Positions 7,420 through 15,678 of a stretch of 33,269 bases of DNA are shown piece by piece. A program made the position numbers and the translations under genes. This DNA is from Rhodospirillaceae bacterium. GTDB lineage: Bacteria; Pseudomonadota; Alphaproteobacteria; UBA6615. Location: positions 1 to 33,269 of the forward strand of contig JABJEK010000062.1 of the NCBI GenBank assembly GCA_018702955.1, given 5' to 3'. Under the pieces are notes generated by a model. The model ran no database searches. It saw nothing but the letters and a program-made list of their open reading frames with translations, and was not told the DNA's origin. The number at the start of each line of letters is the position of its first letter. Positions within the stretch are counted from its first letter, which is position 1.

Positions 7420-8043
7420 CTAACTGTGTGCGAGCAGGTCGATTTCCGGCCAGCCGGCCAGATCCAGCGCGGCGCGCGCAGGCAGGAAATCGAAGCAGGA
7501 CTGTGCCAGGCCCACGCGATCGTGGCGTTCGAGCATCGCATCCAGTCGCAGCTTGATCTCGTGCAGGAAGAACACGTCGTTTGCGGCGTATTCAAGCTGG
7601 TCGCGGCTGAGTTCGTCTGCACCCCAATCCGAGGATTGCTGCTGTTTCGAGATTTCGACGCCGAGCAATTCGCGGCACAGATCCTTGAGGCCGTGCCGGT
7701 CGGTGTAGGTGCGGACCAGCCGTGACGCGGTGCGCGTGCAATAGACCGGGCTGGCGTCGACGCCGAGATACTGGCTGAGGGCGGCGAGATCGAAGCGTGC
7801 GAAATGATAGAGCTTCAGGCGATTGCGGTCGGCCAGAAGCGCCTTCAGGTTCGGCGCGTCATAGGCATCGCCTCCGTTGGCCGGGAACTGCACCAGATGC
7901 GCGACCCCGTCGCCCGCCGACAGTTGCACCAGGCACAGCCTGTCGCGCAGCGAATTAAGCCCCATCGTTTCGGTATCGACGGCGATCACGTCGCCCAGGT
8001 CGATGCCGTCGGGCAGGTCGTTTTGGTGAAGTTCGATATCCAC
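7420..8043 (-). CDS. rnd: Ribonuclease D-like 3'-5' exonuclease (DEDDy, no HRDC domain)
   Basis: Predicted 3'-5' exoribonuclease for stable-RNA trimming. The 207-residue protein has the DEDDy exonuclease motifs. Exo I is VIAVDTETMGL (Asp and Glu), Exo II is YHFARFDLAAL, and Exo III is YAANDVFFL (Tyr and Asp). It ends shortly after the catalytic domain, so the HRDC RNA-binding domains of E. coli RNase D are missing. This short form is the common alphaproteobacterial type. It lies upstream of the lpt operon in the same direction, with a promoter-sized gap, so it is probably a separate unit. rnd is used as the family name. Confidence 0.88.
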   Translation of the reverse strand: MDIELHQNDLPDGIDLGDVIAVDTETMGLNSLRDRLCLVQLSAGDGVAHLVQFPANGGDAYDAPNLKALLADRNRLKLYHFARFDLAALSQYLGVDASPVYCTRTASRLVRTYTDRHGLKDLCRELLGVEISKQQQSSDWGADELSRDQLEYAANDVFFLHEIKLRLDAMLERHDRVGLAQSCFDFLPARAALDLAGWPEIDLLAHS

Positions 8044-8198
8044 GATGAAGTCCCGATGTTGATGGGGCGCCGCGTGGCGCCAAGCGGGCGGTTGCTAACT
8101 CTCGATGTGGCGCCTGTCAACTGAGCTTGGCAGAATGCGCGGCCCGGCGCTATACAGCGGTTGAGTCCGCGAATGCGGCACATCAGTGGAGTGAAGAG

Positions 8199-9152
8199 AT
8201 GGCGTTACGTCGGGTGACGGTATTTGGCGGGTCGGGGTTTCTCGGTCGTTACGTGGTGGAGCGGCTGGCGGATCGCGATCTGATCGTGCAGGTGGCCGTT
8301 CGTGATCCGGAGGCCGCCAAGCATCTGCGCACACTTGGTCAGGTTGGCCAGGTCACACCCTTTGCCTGCGATGTGACGGATGCCGCGGCCGTCGCCCGCG
8401 CGATAGACGGCGCCGACGCGGTGATCAATCTCGTGGGGCTCCTGGCCGAACGCGGCCGTCAGACATTCAAATCCGTGCATGTGGATGCGCCGGCCGCGAT
8501 CGCGATCGCGGCGGCAAGTGCGAAGGTGAAATCCCTCGTGCATGTGTCCGCAATTGGTGCGGCTGCCAACGCACCGTCGGAATATTCCCGGTCGAAGGCG
8601 GCCGGCGAGGATGCGGTGCGCGGGGCGTTTCCTGACGCGGTGATCATGCGCCCGTCCGTGATTTTCGGGCCGGAGGATGGCTTCTTCAACCTGTTTGCCG
8701 GGCTGGCGCGCATATCACCGGCCTTGCCGCTGTTCGGTGGTGGCGAGACCCGCTTTCAGCCGGTCTATGTCGCCGATGTGGCCGACGCGGTCGTGGCGGG
8801 TCTGACCGACACTGCGGCCCGGGGCAAGACGTACGAACTGGGCGGGCCGAAGGTCGCCAGCTTCGCCGAGTTGATGGCGTTGATGCTCGGTGAAATTCGT
8901 CGCAAGCGTCTGCTGGTGTCGATTCCGTTCTTCGTTGGCGATATCCAGGCAACGTTTGCGGGCCTCCTGCCGAACCCGCCGGTCACCCGTGACCAGATGA
9001 AATCCCTGCGCGCCGACAACGTGGTGAGCGCGGATGCGGCAACCCTGGATGATCTGGGAATCTCGCCCATCGCGATGGAGTCGATTCTGCCGACCTATTT
9101 GCACCGTTACCGGCGCGGCGGACGTTTCGGTCGCACATCGATGGCGCAGTAA
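8199..9152 (+). CDS. NAD(P)-binding atypical SDR, complex I NDUFA9 subunit-like
   Basis: The 317-residue protein opens with a Rossmann dinucleotide-binding motif (VTVFGGSGFLGRYVV, glycines at about residues 10-16). It has the YxxxK pair in EYSRSKAAGED and the substrate-region motif MRPSVIFGPEDGFFN. This pattern fits atypical SDRs of the NmrA/NDUFA9 group. The mitochondrial relative is an accessory subunit of complex I. Whether the bacterial form works with complex I or as a separate reductase cannot be told from sequence. ATG 8199 is preferred over the in-frame upstream start at 8127 because GGAG lies seven bases before it and family similarity starts there. It converges with uppP. Confidence 0.88.
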   Translation: MALRRVTVFGGSGFLGRYVVERLADRDLIVQVAVRDPEAAKHLRTLGQVGQVTPFACDVTDAAAVARAIDGADAVINLVGLLAERGRQTFKSVHVDAPAAIAIAAASAKVKSLVHVSAIGAAANAPSEYSRSKAAGEDAVRGAFPDAVIMRPSVIFGPEDGFFNLFAGLARISPALPLFGGGETRFQPVYVADVADAVVAGLTDTAARGKTYELGGPKVASFAELMALMLGEIRRKRLLVSIPFFVGDIQATFAGLLPNPPVTRDQMKSLRADNVVSADAATLDDLGISPIAMESILPTYLHRYRRGGRFGRTSMAQ

Positions 9153-9168
9153 ATACGCGCAGCGCGGC

Positions 9169-9972
9169 CTAGAACGCGCCGTACACCCAGCCCAGGATCA
9201 GAGCGCCCAGCGCCAGCCGGTAGATCACGAACGGTCCGAACCCGGCAAAGCGCAGCCAGCGCAGGAACAGCGCGATCGCGACCAGCGCGGTCAGGAACGA
9301 CAATATCGCGGCGATCAACGCGTCACGGGTCAGCACCGCGTTGCCCGTTTCAAACAGCTGCAGGCCGATGAGCAGGCCCGCACCGCCGATCGCCGGGATC
9401 GACATCAGCATCGAGAAGCGCGCGGACTCGGTGCGGTCATAGCCGAGAAAACGCGCGGCCGTGATGGTGATGCCGGCGCGGCTCGTGCCGGGGATCAGCG
9501 CCAGCACCTGGGCGATGCCGATGATCAGGGCATTGGAAATGGTCAGGTGATCGAGCTTCAGGATCGTCATGCCCATGCGGTCGGCCAGAAACAACAGCAC
9601 CCCGAAACCGATCGTGGCCCAGCCGACGACTTCAAGGGTGCGCAGATGGTTCTCCACCAGTTCCTGGGCAAAGAAGCCGGCAATGATGATCGGGATTGTC
9701 GCGATCACCAGATAGCCGGCCAGGCGGGCGCCGTCATGTTTGCGCCCGCGCAAATTGTCGAACAGGCCGGCGATCATGAACACGAGGTCGCGCCAGAAAT
9801 AGGCCATCACGGCAAACAGCGTGCCCACATGTACGGCCACGTCGAGGATCAGGGTGTTTTCCGAAAGTCCGAGCAGTTCGGAGCCCAAACGCAGATGGCC
9901 CGACGAACTGATCGGCAAGAATTCCGTGATGCCCTGAATAATGGCGAGAACGGCGATTTCGAATAGCGGCAT
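9169..9972 (-). CDS. uppP: Undecaprenyl-diphosphatase
   Basis: Integral membrane phosphatase (BacA/UppP) that recycles the undecaprenyl lipid carrier for peptidoglycan and surface polysaccharides. Overproduction gives bacitracin resistance in other species. The 267-residue protein has the signature QGITEFLPISSSGHL at about residues 13-27, with the catalytic Glu and His, and the second motif IPGTSRAGITI with the conserved Arg. The remainder is a run of hydrophobic helices. Start ATG 9972 (MPLFEIAVL) is chosen because it has GGAA upstream and matches the family. An in-frame GTG at 9990 would add six residues. Confidence 0.95.
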   Translation of the reverse strand: MPLFEIAVLAIIQGITEFLPISSSGHLRLGSELLGLSENTLILDVAVHVGTLFAVMAYFWRDLVFMIAGLFDNLRGRKHDGARLAGYLVIATIPIIIAGFFAQELVENHLRTLEVVGWATIGFGVLLFLADRMGMTILKLDHLTISNALIIGIAQVLALIPGTSRAGITITAARFLGYDRTESARFSMLMSIPAIGGAGLLIGLQLFETGNAVLTRDALIAAILSFLTALVAIALFLRWLRFAGFGPFVIYRLALGALILGWVYGAF

Positions 9973-10177
9973 AACGCCCGGTTCCAGCACTGCGAGGAGA
10001 CCGCTTTATATCACCGGGTCTCGCGCCGGGATATGAGATTGAGCATGCCTACGTACCGCAGCATGGGAACGGTTTTTAGCATCTGAAACATCCGGTCCGG
10101 GCATATTGCCTCGACGGTCCGAGATGCTAGTGTCCGCCAATTATTCGACCCGCTGGATTTTTGAATAAGAGGGCAGC

Positions 10178-11188
10178 ATGCCGAACGACAACATGGTCAA
10201 GCCGACCGACCGCATCCATACGCAGCAGGCCGATGCGCTCAAACGCAACGCCGAAATCGTCGCCGAGCTCGGCGCGCCGGGCGAGAGCATTGAAGAAGTG
10301 CGTGCGCACGCTGATGCGGCTCGTGCAGTCTGGAACGAGGGCGGTCCGGAAATGGCGGTCAACGAGGCGCGGACGATCCCCGGGCCGTTCCGGGATGTGC
10401 CGGTGCAGTTCTATCGGCCGTCTGCCGACGGCAGCTTGCCCGTGTTTGTCTATCTCCATGGCGGCGGTTTCCGGATTGGTAGCCCTCTTTCCAACGATCG
10501 CCAGTTGCGCGAAATCGCGGCGGCGTGGGGCGGGGCGGTCGTCAGTGCCGATTATCTGCATGTTCCCGAGCACACGTTCCCCGACCCGGTGGACGAGATC
10601 GTCGCGGTGGTCGAGTGGCTGGCCGAGAATGCCGGCGACTGGGGTCTCGACACGGACCGGATCGCGATCGGCGGTGCGTCTGCCGGTGCGAGCATCGCAT
10701 TGGGCACAGCCATCACCCTGCGTGATAAGGGCCGCAGTGATCTCCTCAAGGCCGTCGCGTCGCTTTATGGGGTCCTCGACTACAATCTGGAATCGGATTC
10801 CATGAAGGAGCTCGGCGGTGGCGATTTCATGCTCACCGACGAATACATAACAATGGTCTATGACGGGTATGTGCCCGACGCGGCGGACCGGTCCGATCCG
10901 CGTGCGTTTGCCGCGAAGGTCGACCCGACGGGCCTGCCGCCGATCTTCATTGCGGCGGCGGAGCTCGATCCGATCCGGGATGATTCCCTGACCTTCGCCG
11001 CGACCCTCAAGGCCGCGAAGCATTTCTTCGTGCTCGAGGTTTATCCCGGCATGTTGCATGCCTTCTTCGGCTACTCGGGCGTGGTCGACGAGGCGAAGCG
11101 CCTCGTCAACGACGCGGCGACGTTCCTCGGCCGTGCGCTCGGCCAGGGACAGGGCGGCCACGGTGGCCAAGGCCAGGGACGGGCCTAG
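10178..11188 (+). CDS. Alpha/beta hydrolase, hormone-sensitive-lipase family
   Basis: Predicted carboxylesterase of 336 residues. It has the oxyanion-hole motif HGGG at about residues 94-97, the nucleophile elbow GGASAGA with Ser at about 168, an acid residue near AAELDPIRDD and the catalytic His in GMLHAFFGY. Together these define the HSL/acetyl-hydrolase group. No signal peptide is visible, so it should be cytoplasmic. The substrate is unknown. The C-terminal 15 residues are an odd Gly/Gln-rich tail (GQGQGGHGGQGQGRA), probably disordered. GAGGG lies just upstream of the ATG. The next gene starts three bases after its stop. Confidence 0.92.
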   Translation: MPNDNMVKPTDRIHTQQADALKRNAEIVAELGAPGESIEEVRAHADAARAVWNEGGPEMAVNEARTIPGPFRDVPVQFYRPSADGSLPVFVYLHGGGFRIGSPLSNDRQLREIAAAWGGAVVSADYLHVPEHTFPDPVDEIVAVVEWLAENAGDWGLDTDRIAIGGASAGASIALGTAITLRDKGRSDLLKAVASLYGVLDYNLESDSMKELGGGDFMLTDEYITMVYDGYVPDAADRSDPRAFAAKVDPTGLPPIFIAAAELDPIRDDSLTFAATLKAAKHFFVLEVYPGMLHAFFGYSGVVDEAKRLVNDAATFLGRALGQGQGGHGGQGQGRA

Positions 11189-11191
11189 ACC

Positions 11192-11347
11192 ATGGGTGTC
11201 GCGGTCGTCGCCCTGCTAGTCTCGATCATCCTGATCTTCGTGGTGCCGCCAGTGGGCATTATCGCGACACCGCTGGCGGTGATCTGGGTGATCCTCGCCT
11301 TCGTCTTCAAGGTGCTGGGCTGGGGGTTTGGCGGCGGGCGCAGCTGA
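11192..11347 (+). CDS. Small hydrophobic membrane protein, 51 residues
   Basis: A short frame starts three bases after the hydrolase stop, which suggests translational coupling. The product is almost wholly hydrophobic, with two predicted membrane helices (about residues 3-18 and 23-42) separated by a Pro-Pro-Gly turn, and it ends in GWGFGGGRS. Codon third positions are mostly G/C, as in neighbours. I do not recognise a family and propose no function. Short proteins of this kind are easily missed by annotation. The spacing and helix pattern support it being real. Confidence 0.6.
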   Translation: MGVAVVALLVSIILIFVVPPVGIIATPLAVIWVILAFVFKVLGWGFGGGRS

Positions 11348-11371
11348 GCGTCCGTAGCCTGTACTGCGTCA

Positions 11372-12211
11372 CTACCGCGTCTTCACCGCCTTGAAGCCGC
11401 GGGTGACCGCGGGCACCGAATCCTCGATCGGGAAGCGCTCGGCCGACGATCCGCCGACATAACCGTGTAGTTGCGGCGCCAGCTTGATGAATTCCGCGAA
11501 ATGCTCCGGCGTCTCGATCGACCCGCCATGGCAGGTGATGATCCGGTCGGCGTATTTGGCGCCGAGCGCGTCGGTGCAGATGGCCACCCGCTGCGCCATG
11601 TCGTCGTAATTCATGACCGTTTCCGAGCCGATGGTGCCGCCCGAGGAATTTCCGAAATGGACGATGATGTTGTCGACGCCCGCTTCGGCCATCGACAGAC
11701 ATTCCTCCGGCGTGGTGCAGAAGGCCTTCGTGAACAAACTCTGGCTGCTGGCGTAGCCGAGCACCTCGACCTCGCGCGCATAGCCGGTGCCCGTCTCTTC
11801 CAGGTCCGAGCGAAATTTGCCGTCTATCAGGGCGACGGTCGGGCAGTTCATCACGCCGTGATAGCCCGCCGTGGCGAGCTGGTCGACGAAGCGGTTCATG
11901 TCGCGGGTCGGATCGGCGCACAGGATTCCGGCGACGACCGGACAATCGTCGATGACATTGAGCAGCGAACGTTCACCGAGCTCCAGCGTGATCGCGTTCG
12001 CGTCTCCGATCGGCAGGTAGCCGGCCATGGAGCTGTGCCCCTGCATGCGGAAATAGGCGAGAATGTGAGTTGTGATCATGTCGGCGCCGCCGCGCGCGGC
12101 CATCTTCGCGGTGATTCCCGATCCGCAAAGCGCGTCATAAATGGTGCGGCCGGCGTCGCGTTCGGCGTTCAGGCGCTGCATGATTGTTTCGTGGGTCAGT
12201 TGTGACGCCAT
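11372..12211 (-). CDS. PEP-hydrolase-family TIM-barrel protein
   Basis: The 279-residue protein matches the family labelled phosphoenolpyruvate hydrolase/TIM-barrel signal transduction (PF09370). Characteristic stretches are YDALCGSGITAKMAARGGAD, YFRMQGHSSMAGYLPIGDAN, GYHGVMNCPTVALIDG and VHFGNSSGGTIGSE. In many genomes this domain follows a Tm-1-like (UPF0261) domain, but no Tm-1 partner is visible here. The biochemical activity is poorly defined, so a precise reaction is not assigned. ATG 12211 (MASQLTHETIM) is chosen over the upstream in-frame codon at 12256 because GGAGG lies about ten bases before it. It is divergent from the GST gene. Confidence 0.85.
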   Translation of the reverse strand: MASQLTHETIMQRLNAERDAGRTIYDALCGSGITAKMAARGGADMITTHILAYFRMQGHSSMAGYLPIGDANAITLELGERSLLNVIDDCPVVAGILCADPTRDMNRFVDQLATAGYHGVMNCPTVALIDGKFRSDLEETGTGYAREVEVLGYASSQSLFTKAFCTTPEECLSMAEAGVDNIIVHFGNSSGGTIGSETVMNYDDMAQRVAICTDALGAKYADRIITCHGGSIETPEHFAEFIKLAPQLHGYVGGSSAERFPIEDSVPAVTRGFKAVKTR

Positions 12212-12333
12212 CTCTTCATTCCTCCAGGCAAGATTATGGGCGCAGCATAACGGCATTCCTGTCGCTTTTCTCTGCCTGAATGGGCCGTCTCTGCTTCCCT
12301 TGAATCGCGCGGCTCGTCTAGGGTGTCGCCGCG

Positions 12334-13017
12334 ATGCGGACCCTCTATCACCTCTGGCTTTGCCCCTTTGCGCGCAAGGTTCGAATTGTACTGGCAGAGA
12401 AGAAACTCCCCTTCGAACTCGAGATCGAAAAGGTCTGGGAGCGGCGCGATGAATTTCTCGCCCTCAACCCGGCCGGCGAAGTGCCGGTATTGATCGAGGC
12501 GAATGGCGAAGACGGGCCGCCGCTGGTGCTCTCTGACTCCGCCGTCATCTGCGAGTATGTGGAGGAAATCTGCGCCGAGCCCGGCCTGCTTGGCGCCGAA
12601 CCCGAGGCCCGCGCCGAGGCGCGCCGCCTCGCGGCCTGGTTCGACCAGAAATTCCAGCGCGAGGTGACGGTCAATCTGGTCGACGAGAAGGTCAACAAGC
12701 GTTTCCTTGGCCTGGGCGCGCCATCGTCCGCGGCGATCCGCGCCGGCCACGTGAATATCGCCACGCACCTGTCCTATGTGGAGTATCTGATCGAGCGGCG
12801 GGACTGGCTTGCCGGCCCGGATTTCTCGCTCGCCGATATTGCCGCGGCGGCACAGATTTCCTGTGTCGACTATGTCGGCGACGTGCCGTGGGAAGATTTT
12901 CCCGAAGCGAAGGGATGGTACGCGCGGGTTAAATCCCGCCCCAGCATGCGGCCGATTCTCGCCGACCATATTCCCGGTATTCCGCCACCCAAGCACTACG
13001 CCAACCCGGATTTTTAG
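12334..13017 (+). CDS. Glutathione S-transferase family protein
   Basis: The 227-residue protein has an N-terminal thioredoxin-like domain starting LYHLWLCPFARKVRIVLAEK, with the potential active-site Cys at about residue 10. The cis-Pro motif EVPVLIE and the glutathione-binding LSDSAVICEYVEE follow. A helical C-terminal GST domain contains WLAGPDFSLADIAAAAQ. This architecture is a bacterial GST, and the CPFxRK motif resembles omega/beta-like members. The substrate is unknown. No strong Shine-Dalgarno precedes the ATG. It is convergent with the TPR gene. Confidence 0.9.
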   Translation: MRTLYHLWLCPFARKVRIVLAEKKLPFELEIEKVWERRDEFLALNPAGEVPVLIEANGEDGPPLVLSDSAVICEYVEEICAEPGLLGAEPEARAEARRLAAWFDQKFQREVTVNLVDEKVNKRFLGLGAPSSAAIRAGHVNIATHLSYVEYLIERRDWLAGPDFSLADIAAAAQISCVDYVGDVPWEDFPEAKGWYARVKSRPSMRPILADHIPGIPPPKHYANPDF

Positions 13018-13053
13018 GGACGCCAGGCTCGACCATTCAGTCCGAGTTTTCCT

Positions 13054-13869
13054 CTACTGGACCTTCAAATCCATCTGCTGCAGCGCCTCGCGAGCGGCGC
13101 CGCCGGCACGTGAACCGGGTGCTATAGACAGCACGCGCAACCAGGATTTTCGCGCCGCATCGAACTGCCCGACACCCGCCTGCACCGCGCCGAGTTCCAT
13201 CAATGCGTCCGGGTTGTCCGGGTCGACCACGAGCGCGCGGGCAATGTCGTCGCGCGCCAGGTCGGGGACCTCGAGCAGGCGATAGGCCGCGGCGCGAAAG
13301 ATCAGCGCGTCGAGCCGGGTGGCGTCGCGGTCGAGAGCTTCTGAAAAATCATCGACCGCGTCCCAATACTCTCCGCCCCGTGCGAGCGCGTCGCCGCGAT
13401 CAATCCAGATCTCAGGATCGGTTGAATCGAATTCGAGTGCCTGGCTGAGTACTGTATGTGCGCGGCTTAAATCACCGGTATGGAGCCAGACACTGCCGGC
13501 CTGTGCGAGGACGGCGGATTGCTCGCGTGTGGTGGCCGTCGGCATATCCGAGGCCAGCGCTTCGAGGCGCGTCGCGGCCTCGTTGAACTGGCCCAGCCCA
13601 AATAGCGCCAAAGCCACGCAATGGCGTGACGGCGGCCCACCGCCTTCGTCGCGCCAGGCAATCGCGGCTTCGAAACCCGCCTCCGGATCGCTTCGCGCTG
13701 CGGCGAGGCAGGTCTGGTAGGCCTGCCCGACCGGCATGTCGGCATAGCGCTCCTGGGCGTGTGCTGCACGGGGGGTAACAAACGGCGACGCGGCGACAAG
13801 CCCGCCGATCAGGCACAGGGCGGTGATCGGGTTGGTCCATGCGGCGGGTGATGATAGACGGCGCAACAC
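13054..13869 (-). CDS. Exported tetratricopeptide-repeat protein
   Basis: A 271-residue protein with an N-terminal signal peptide (hydrophobic ITALCLIGGLVAASPF, likely cleavage after RAAHA). TPR-like helical pairs run from about residue 80 to the end (AVLAQAGSVWLHTGDLSRAH, PEIWIDRGDALARGGEYWDA, PDALMELGAVQAGVGQFDAA). TPRs are protein-contact scaffolds, and the partner is unknown. The frame is open back to 13977, but that would overlap the divergent gene. AGGAG sits five bases before GTG 13869 and eight before TTG 13866, so one of these is the start; GTG is listed. It would act in the periplasm. Confidence 0.82.
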   Translation of the reverse strand: MLRRLSSPAAWTNPITALCLIGGLVAASPFVTPRAAHAQERYADMPVGQAYQTCLAAARSDPEAGFEAAIAWRDEGGGPPSRHCVALALFGLGQFNEAATRLEALASDMPTATTREQSAVLAQAGSVWLHTGDLSRAHTVLSQALEFDSTDPEIWIDRGDALARGGEYWDAVDDFSEALDRDATRLDALIFRAAAYRLLEVPDLARDDIARALVVDPDNPDALMELGAVQAGVGQFDAARKSWLRVLSIAPGSRAGGAAREALQQMDLKVQ

Positions 13870-13967
13870 GCGGGCTCCTATTCTGTCATTCTGGTCTAGC
13901 AGTGCTAAGCGATCCGCGCAAAATGCTCCTGACAGGGTCGTGATCGAAAGCGATCGAAAAGGCGAAT

Positions 13968-14843
13968 ATGGCGTCACGGACTTTACTGGTGTTTGGCCTG
14001 GGCTTTAGCGCCCGGGTTCTGGTGGACCGGCTTCGGCCCGCGGGCTGGACCGTGCGCGCGACGGCGCGTAGCACAGAAAAGGTCACGGCACTGCAGGCGG
14101 AAGGTATCGATGCGTTCCAGTTCGATGGGACGGCGCCGATCGCCGATACGGACGGTGCGTTCGATGGGGTCAGCCACCTCCTCCTGTCGGTGCCGCCCGG
14201 CGCGGACGGTGATCCTGTTCTGAAACAGCATGGTGGCGACATTGCGGCGCGGGCGGGTGACATCGTCTGGGCCGGTTACCTCTCGACCACGGGCGTCTAT
14301 GGCGATCGCGCGGGCGGCTGGGTGGACGAGAGTTCGACCCTTGCCCCGGCCACCCAACGCGGACAACGCCGGGTCGAGGCCGAAGCGGGCTGGTGTCGCC
14401 TCTGGCGCGACGCCGGGCTGCCGATCCATCTGTTTCGCCTCGCGGGCATATACGGCCCCGGGCGCAACGCGCTGGAGACGGTGCGGTCGGGCAAGGCGCG
14501 TCGTGTGGTCAAGGAAGGGCAGGTGTTCAGCCGCACCCATGTGGCGGACATCGCGACGATCCTCGAAGCCTCGATCGCGCGGCCCCACCCGGGTGCTGCC
14601 TATAATGTGTGTGACGATGATCCCGCCCCGCCCCAGGAGGTGGTGACCCATGCGTGCGAACTTCTGGGGGTCGATCCGCCACCGGAGATTTCGTTCGAGG
14701 ACGCCGAGATGTCCGAGATGGGCCGCAGCTTCTATGCGGAATCGAAGCGCGTCTCGAACCGTCGGATCAAGGAAGAACTTGGCGTGGAACTCGCCTATCC
14801 CGACTATCGGGCGGGGCTGGCAGCGCTGCTGGCGGACAGCTGA
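13968..14843 (+). CDS. NAD(P)-dependent epimerase/SDR family protein
   Basis: The 291-residue protein begins with a Rossmann motif, TLLVFGLGFSARVLVDRL. It contains YLSTTGVYGDRAGGWVDES and LFRLAGIYGPGRNALE, the pattern of extended SDRs such as the YeeZ-like group. The usual YxxxK is not obvious: the Tyr is in GVYGD and the +4 residue is not Lys, so classical SDR catalysis is uncertain. No signal peptide is seen. The substrate is unknown. The last 40 bases overlap the convergent hydrolase gene on the other strand. Confidence 0.85.
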   Translation: MASRTLLVFGLGFSARVLVDRLRPAGWTVRATARSTEKVTALQAEGIDAFQFDGTAPIADTDGAFDGVSHLLLSVPPGADGDPVLKQHGGDIAARAGDIVWAGYLSTTGVYGDRAGGWVDESSTLAPATQRGQRRVEAEAGWCRLWRDAGLPIHLFRLAGIYGPGRNALETVRSGKARRVVKEGQVFSRTHVADIATILEASIARPHPGAAYNVCDDDPAPPQEVVTHACELLGVDPPPEISFEDAEMSEMGRSFYAESKRVSNRRIKEELGVELAYPDYRAGLAALLADS

Positions 14844-15658
14844 TCGCAGAGGCGCTCCACGACCCCGACCATCCGCGCCAGGTCATCTGGTTCCGACAGG
14901 CGGTGGTCGCCGTCCTTGATCAGGATCAGTTCCACATCGTCAGACGTCAGCGCATCCATCAGTTTCTGGGATTGCGCCCAGGGTACGTCCGGGTCGGCGG
15001 TGCCGTGGATCAGCCGTACCGGCATGTCCAACTCCAGCGGCGCCCTCAGGACCAGATGGTTGCGGCCCTCTTCGAGCAATGCGCCTGTGATCAAATAGGG
15101 ACCGTCGGCATACTCCGATGGTGCCTCGAAGGATCCCGTTTCGGCGATCTGCGCCAACGCCGCGGGCCCCAGGCGTGCGGGCAGCAGATCTTCGGTGAAG
15201 TCCGCCGCCGCCGCGATGGTCACGAGGCCCGCAGCGTTCTGCGTGCCAGCCGCGTCACCGTTGAGCGCCTTCGCCACCAGGGTCACGATCCAGCCGCCCA
15301 TGGATGAGCCGACCAGCACCAGGTTGCCATCCAGTCCCGGCACCGTCGTACCTGCGTGACGGATCACGGTCAGCGCGTCATCGCGCCAGCGGCCGATGGT
15401 CCCGTCGCGGAACGCACCGCCCGACGCGCCATGGCCCGAATAGTCCAGCCGCAGGAAGGCGCGACCGGTCGCGCGTGCCCAGGCCTCCAAAACAGTTGCC
15501 TTCTGGCCGGTCATATCGGACATAAAGCCGCCGAGAAACACGACTCCGGGTGCTCGAACAATAGGCGTGTCGGTGTCAGACGCTTGCACCGGCGTCGCGC
15601 AATATGCGAGGGCGGTACCGTCTTCGGCGTCGACGATGTGGATGTCGGCGGAAACCAT
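14804..15658 (-). CDS. Alpha/beta hydrolase (serine hydrolase)
   Basis: The 284-residue protein has an alpha/beta-hydrolase core. The nucleophile elbow is LVLVGSSMGGW (Ser at about 119), with LDYSGHGASGG before it, HGTADPDVPW as the acid region and KDGDHRLSEPDD with the catalytic His. The layout resembles ABHD10-like thioesterases/esterases. The substrate is unknown. Its 3' end overlaps the convergent epimerase-like gene by 40 bases. Its ATG lies 20 bases from that of the divergent glycosyltransferase, so the two promoters must reach into each other's coding sequence or one start is wrong. Confidence 0.88.
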   Translation of the reverse strand: MVSADIHIVDAEDGTALAYCATPVQASDTDTPIVRAPGVVFLGGFMSDMTGQKATVLEAWARATGRAFLRLDYSGHGASGGAFRDGTIGRWRDDALTVIRHAGTTVPGLDGNLVLVGSSMGGWIVTLVAKALNGDAAGTQNAAGLVTIAAAADFTEDLLPARLGPAALAQIAETGSFEAPSEYADGPYLITGALLEEGRNHLVLRAPLELDMPVRLIHGTADPDVPWAQSQKLMDALTSDDVELILIKDGDHRLSEPDDLARMVGVVERLCDQLSASSAASPAR

Positions 15659-15678
15659 CAGGACAAGAACTTAGCTGA

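Noticed and set aside
10127..11170. 347-codon frame antisense to the HSL-family esterase
   Set aside because: Shadow of an esterase with intact HGGG and GxSxG motifs on the plus strand.
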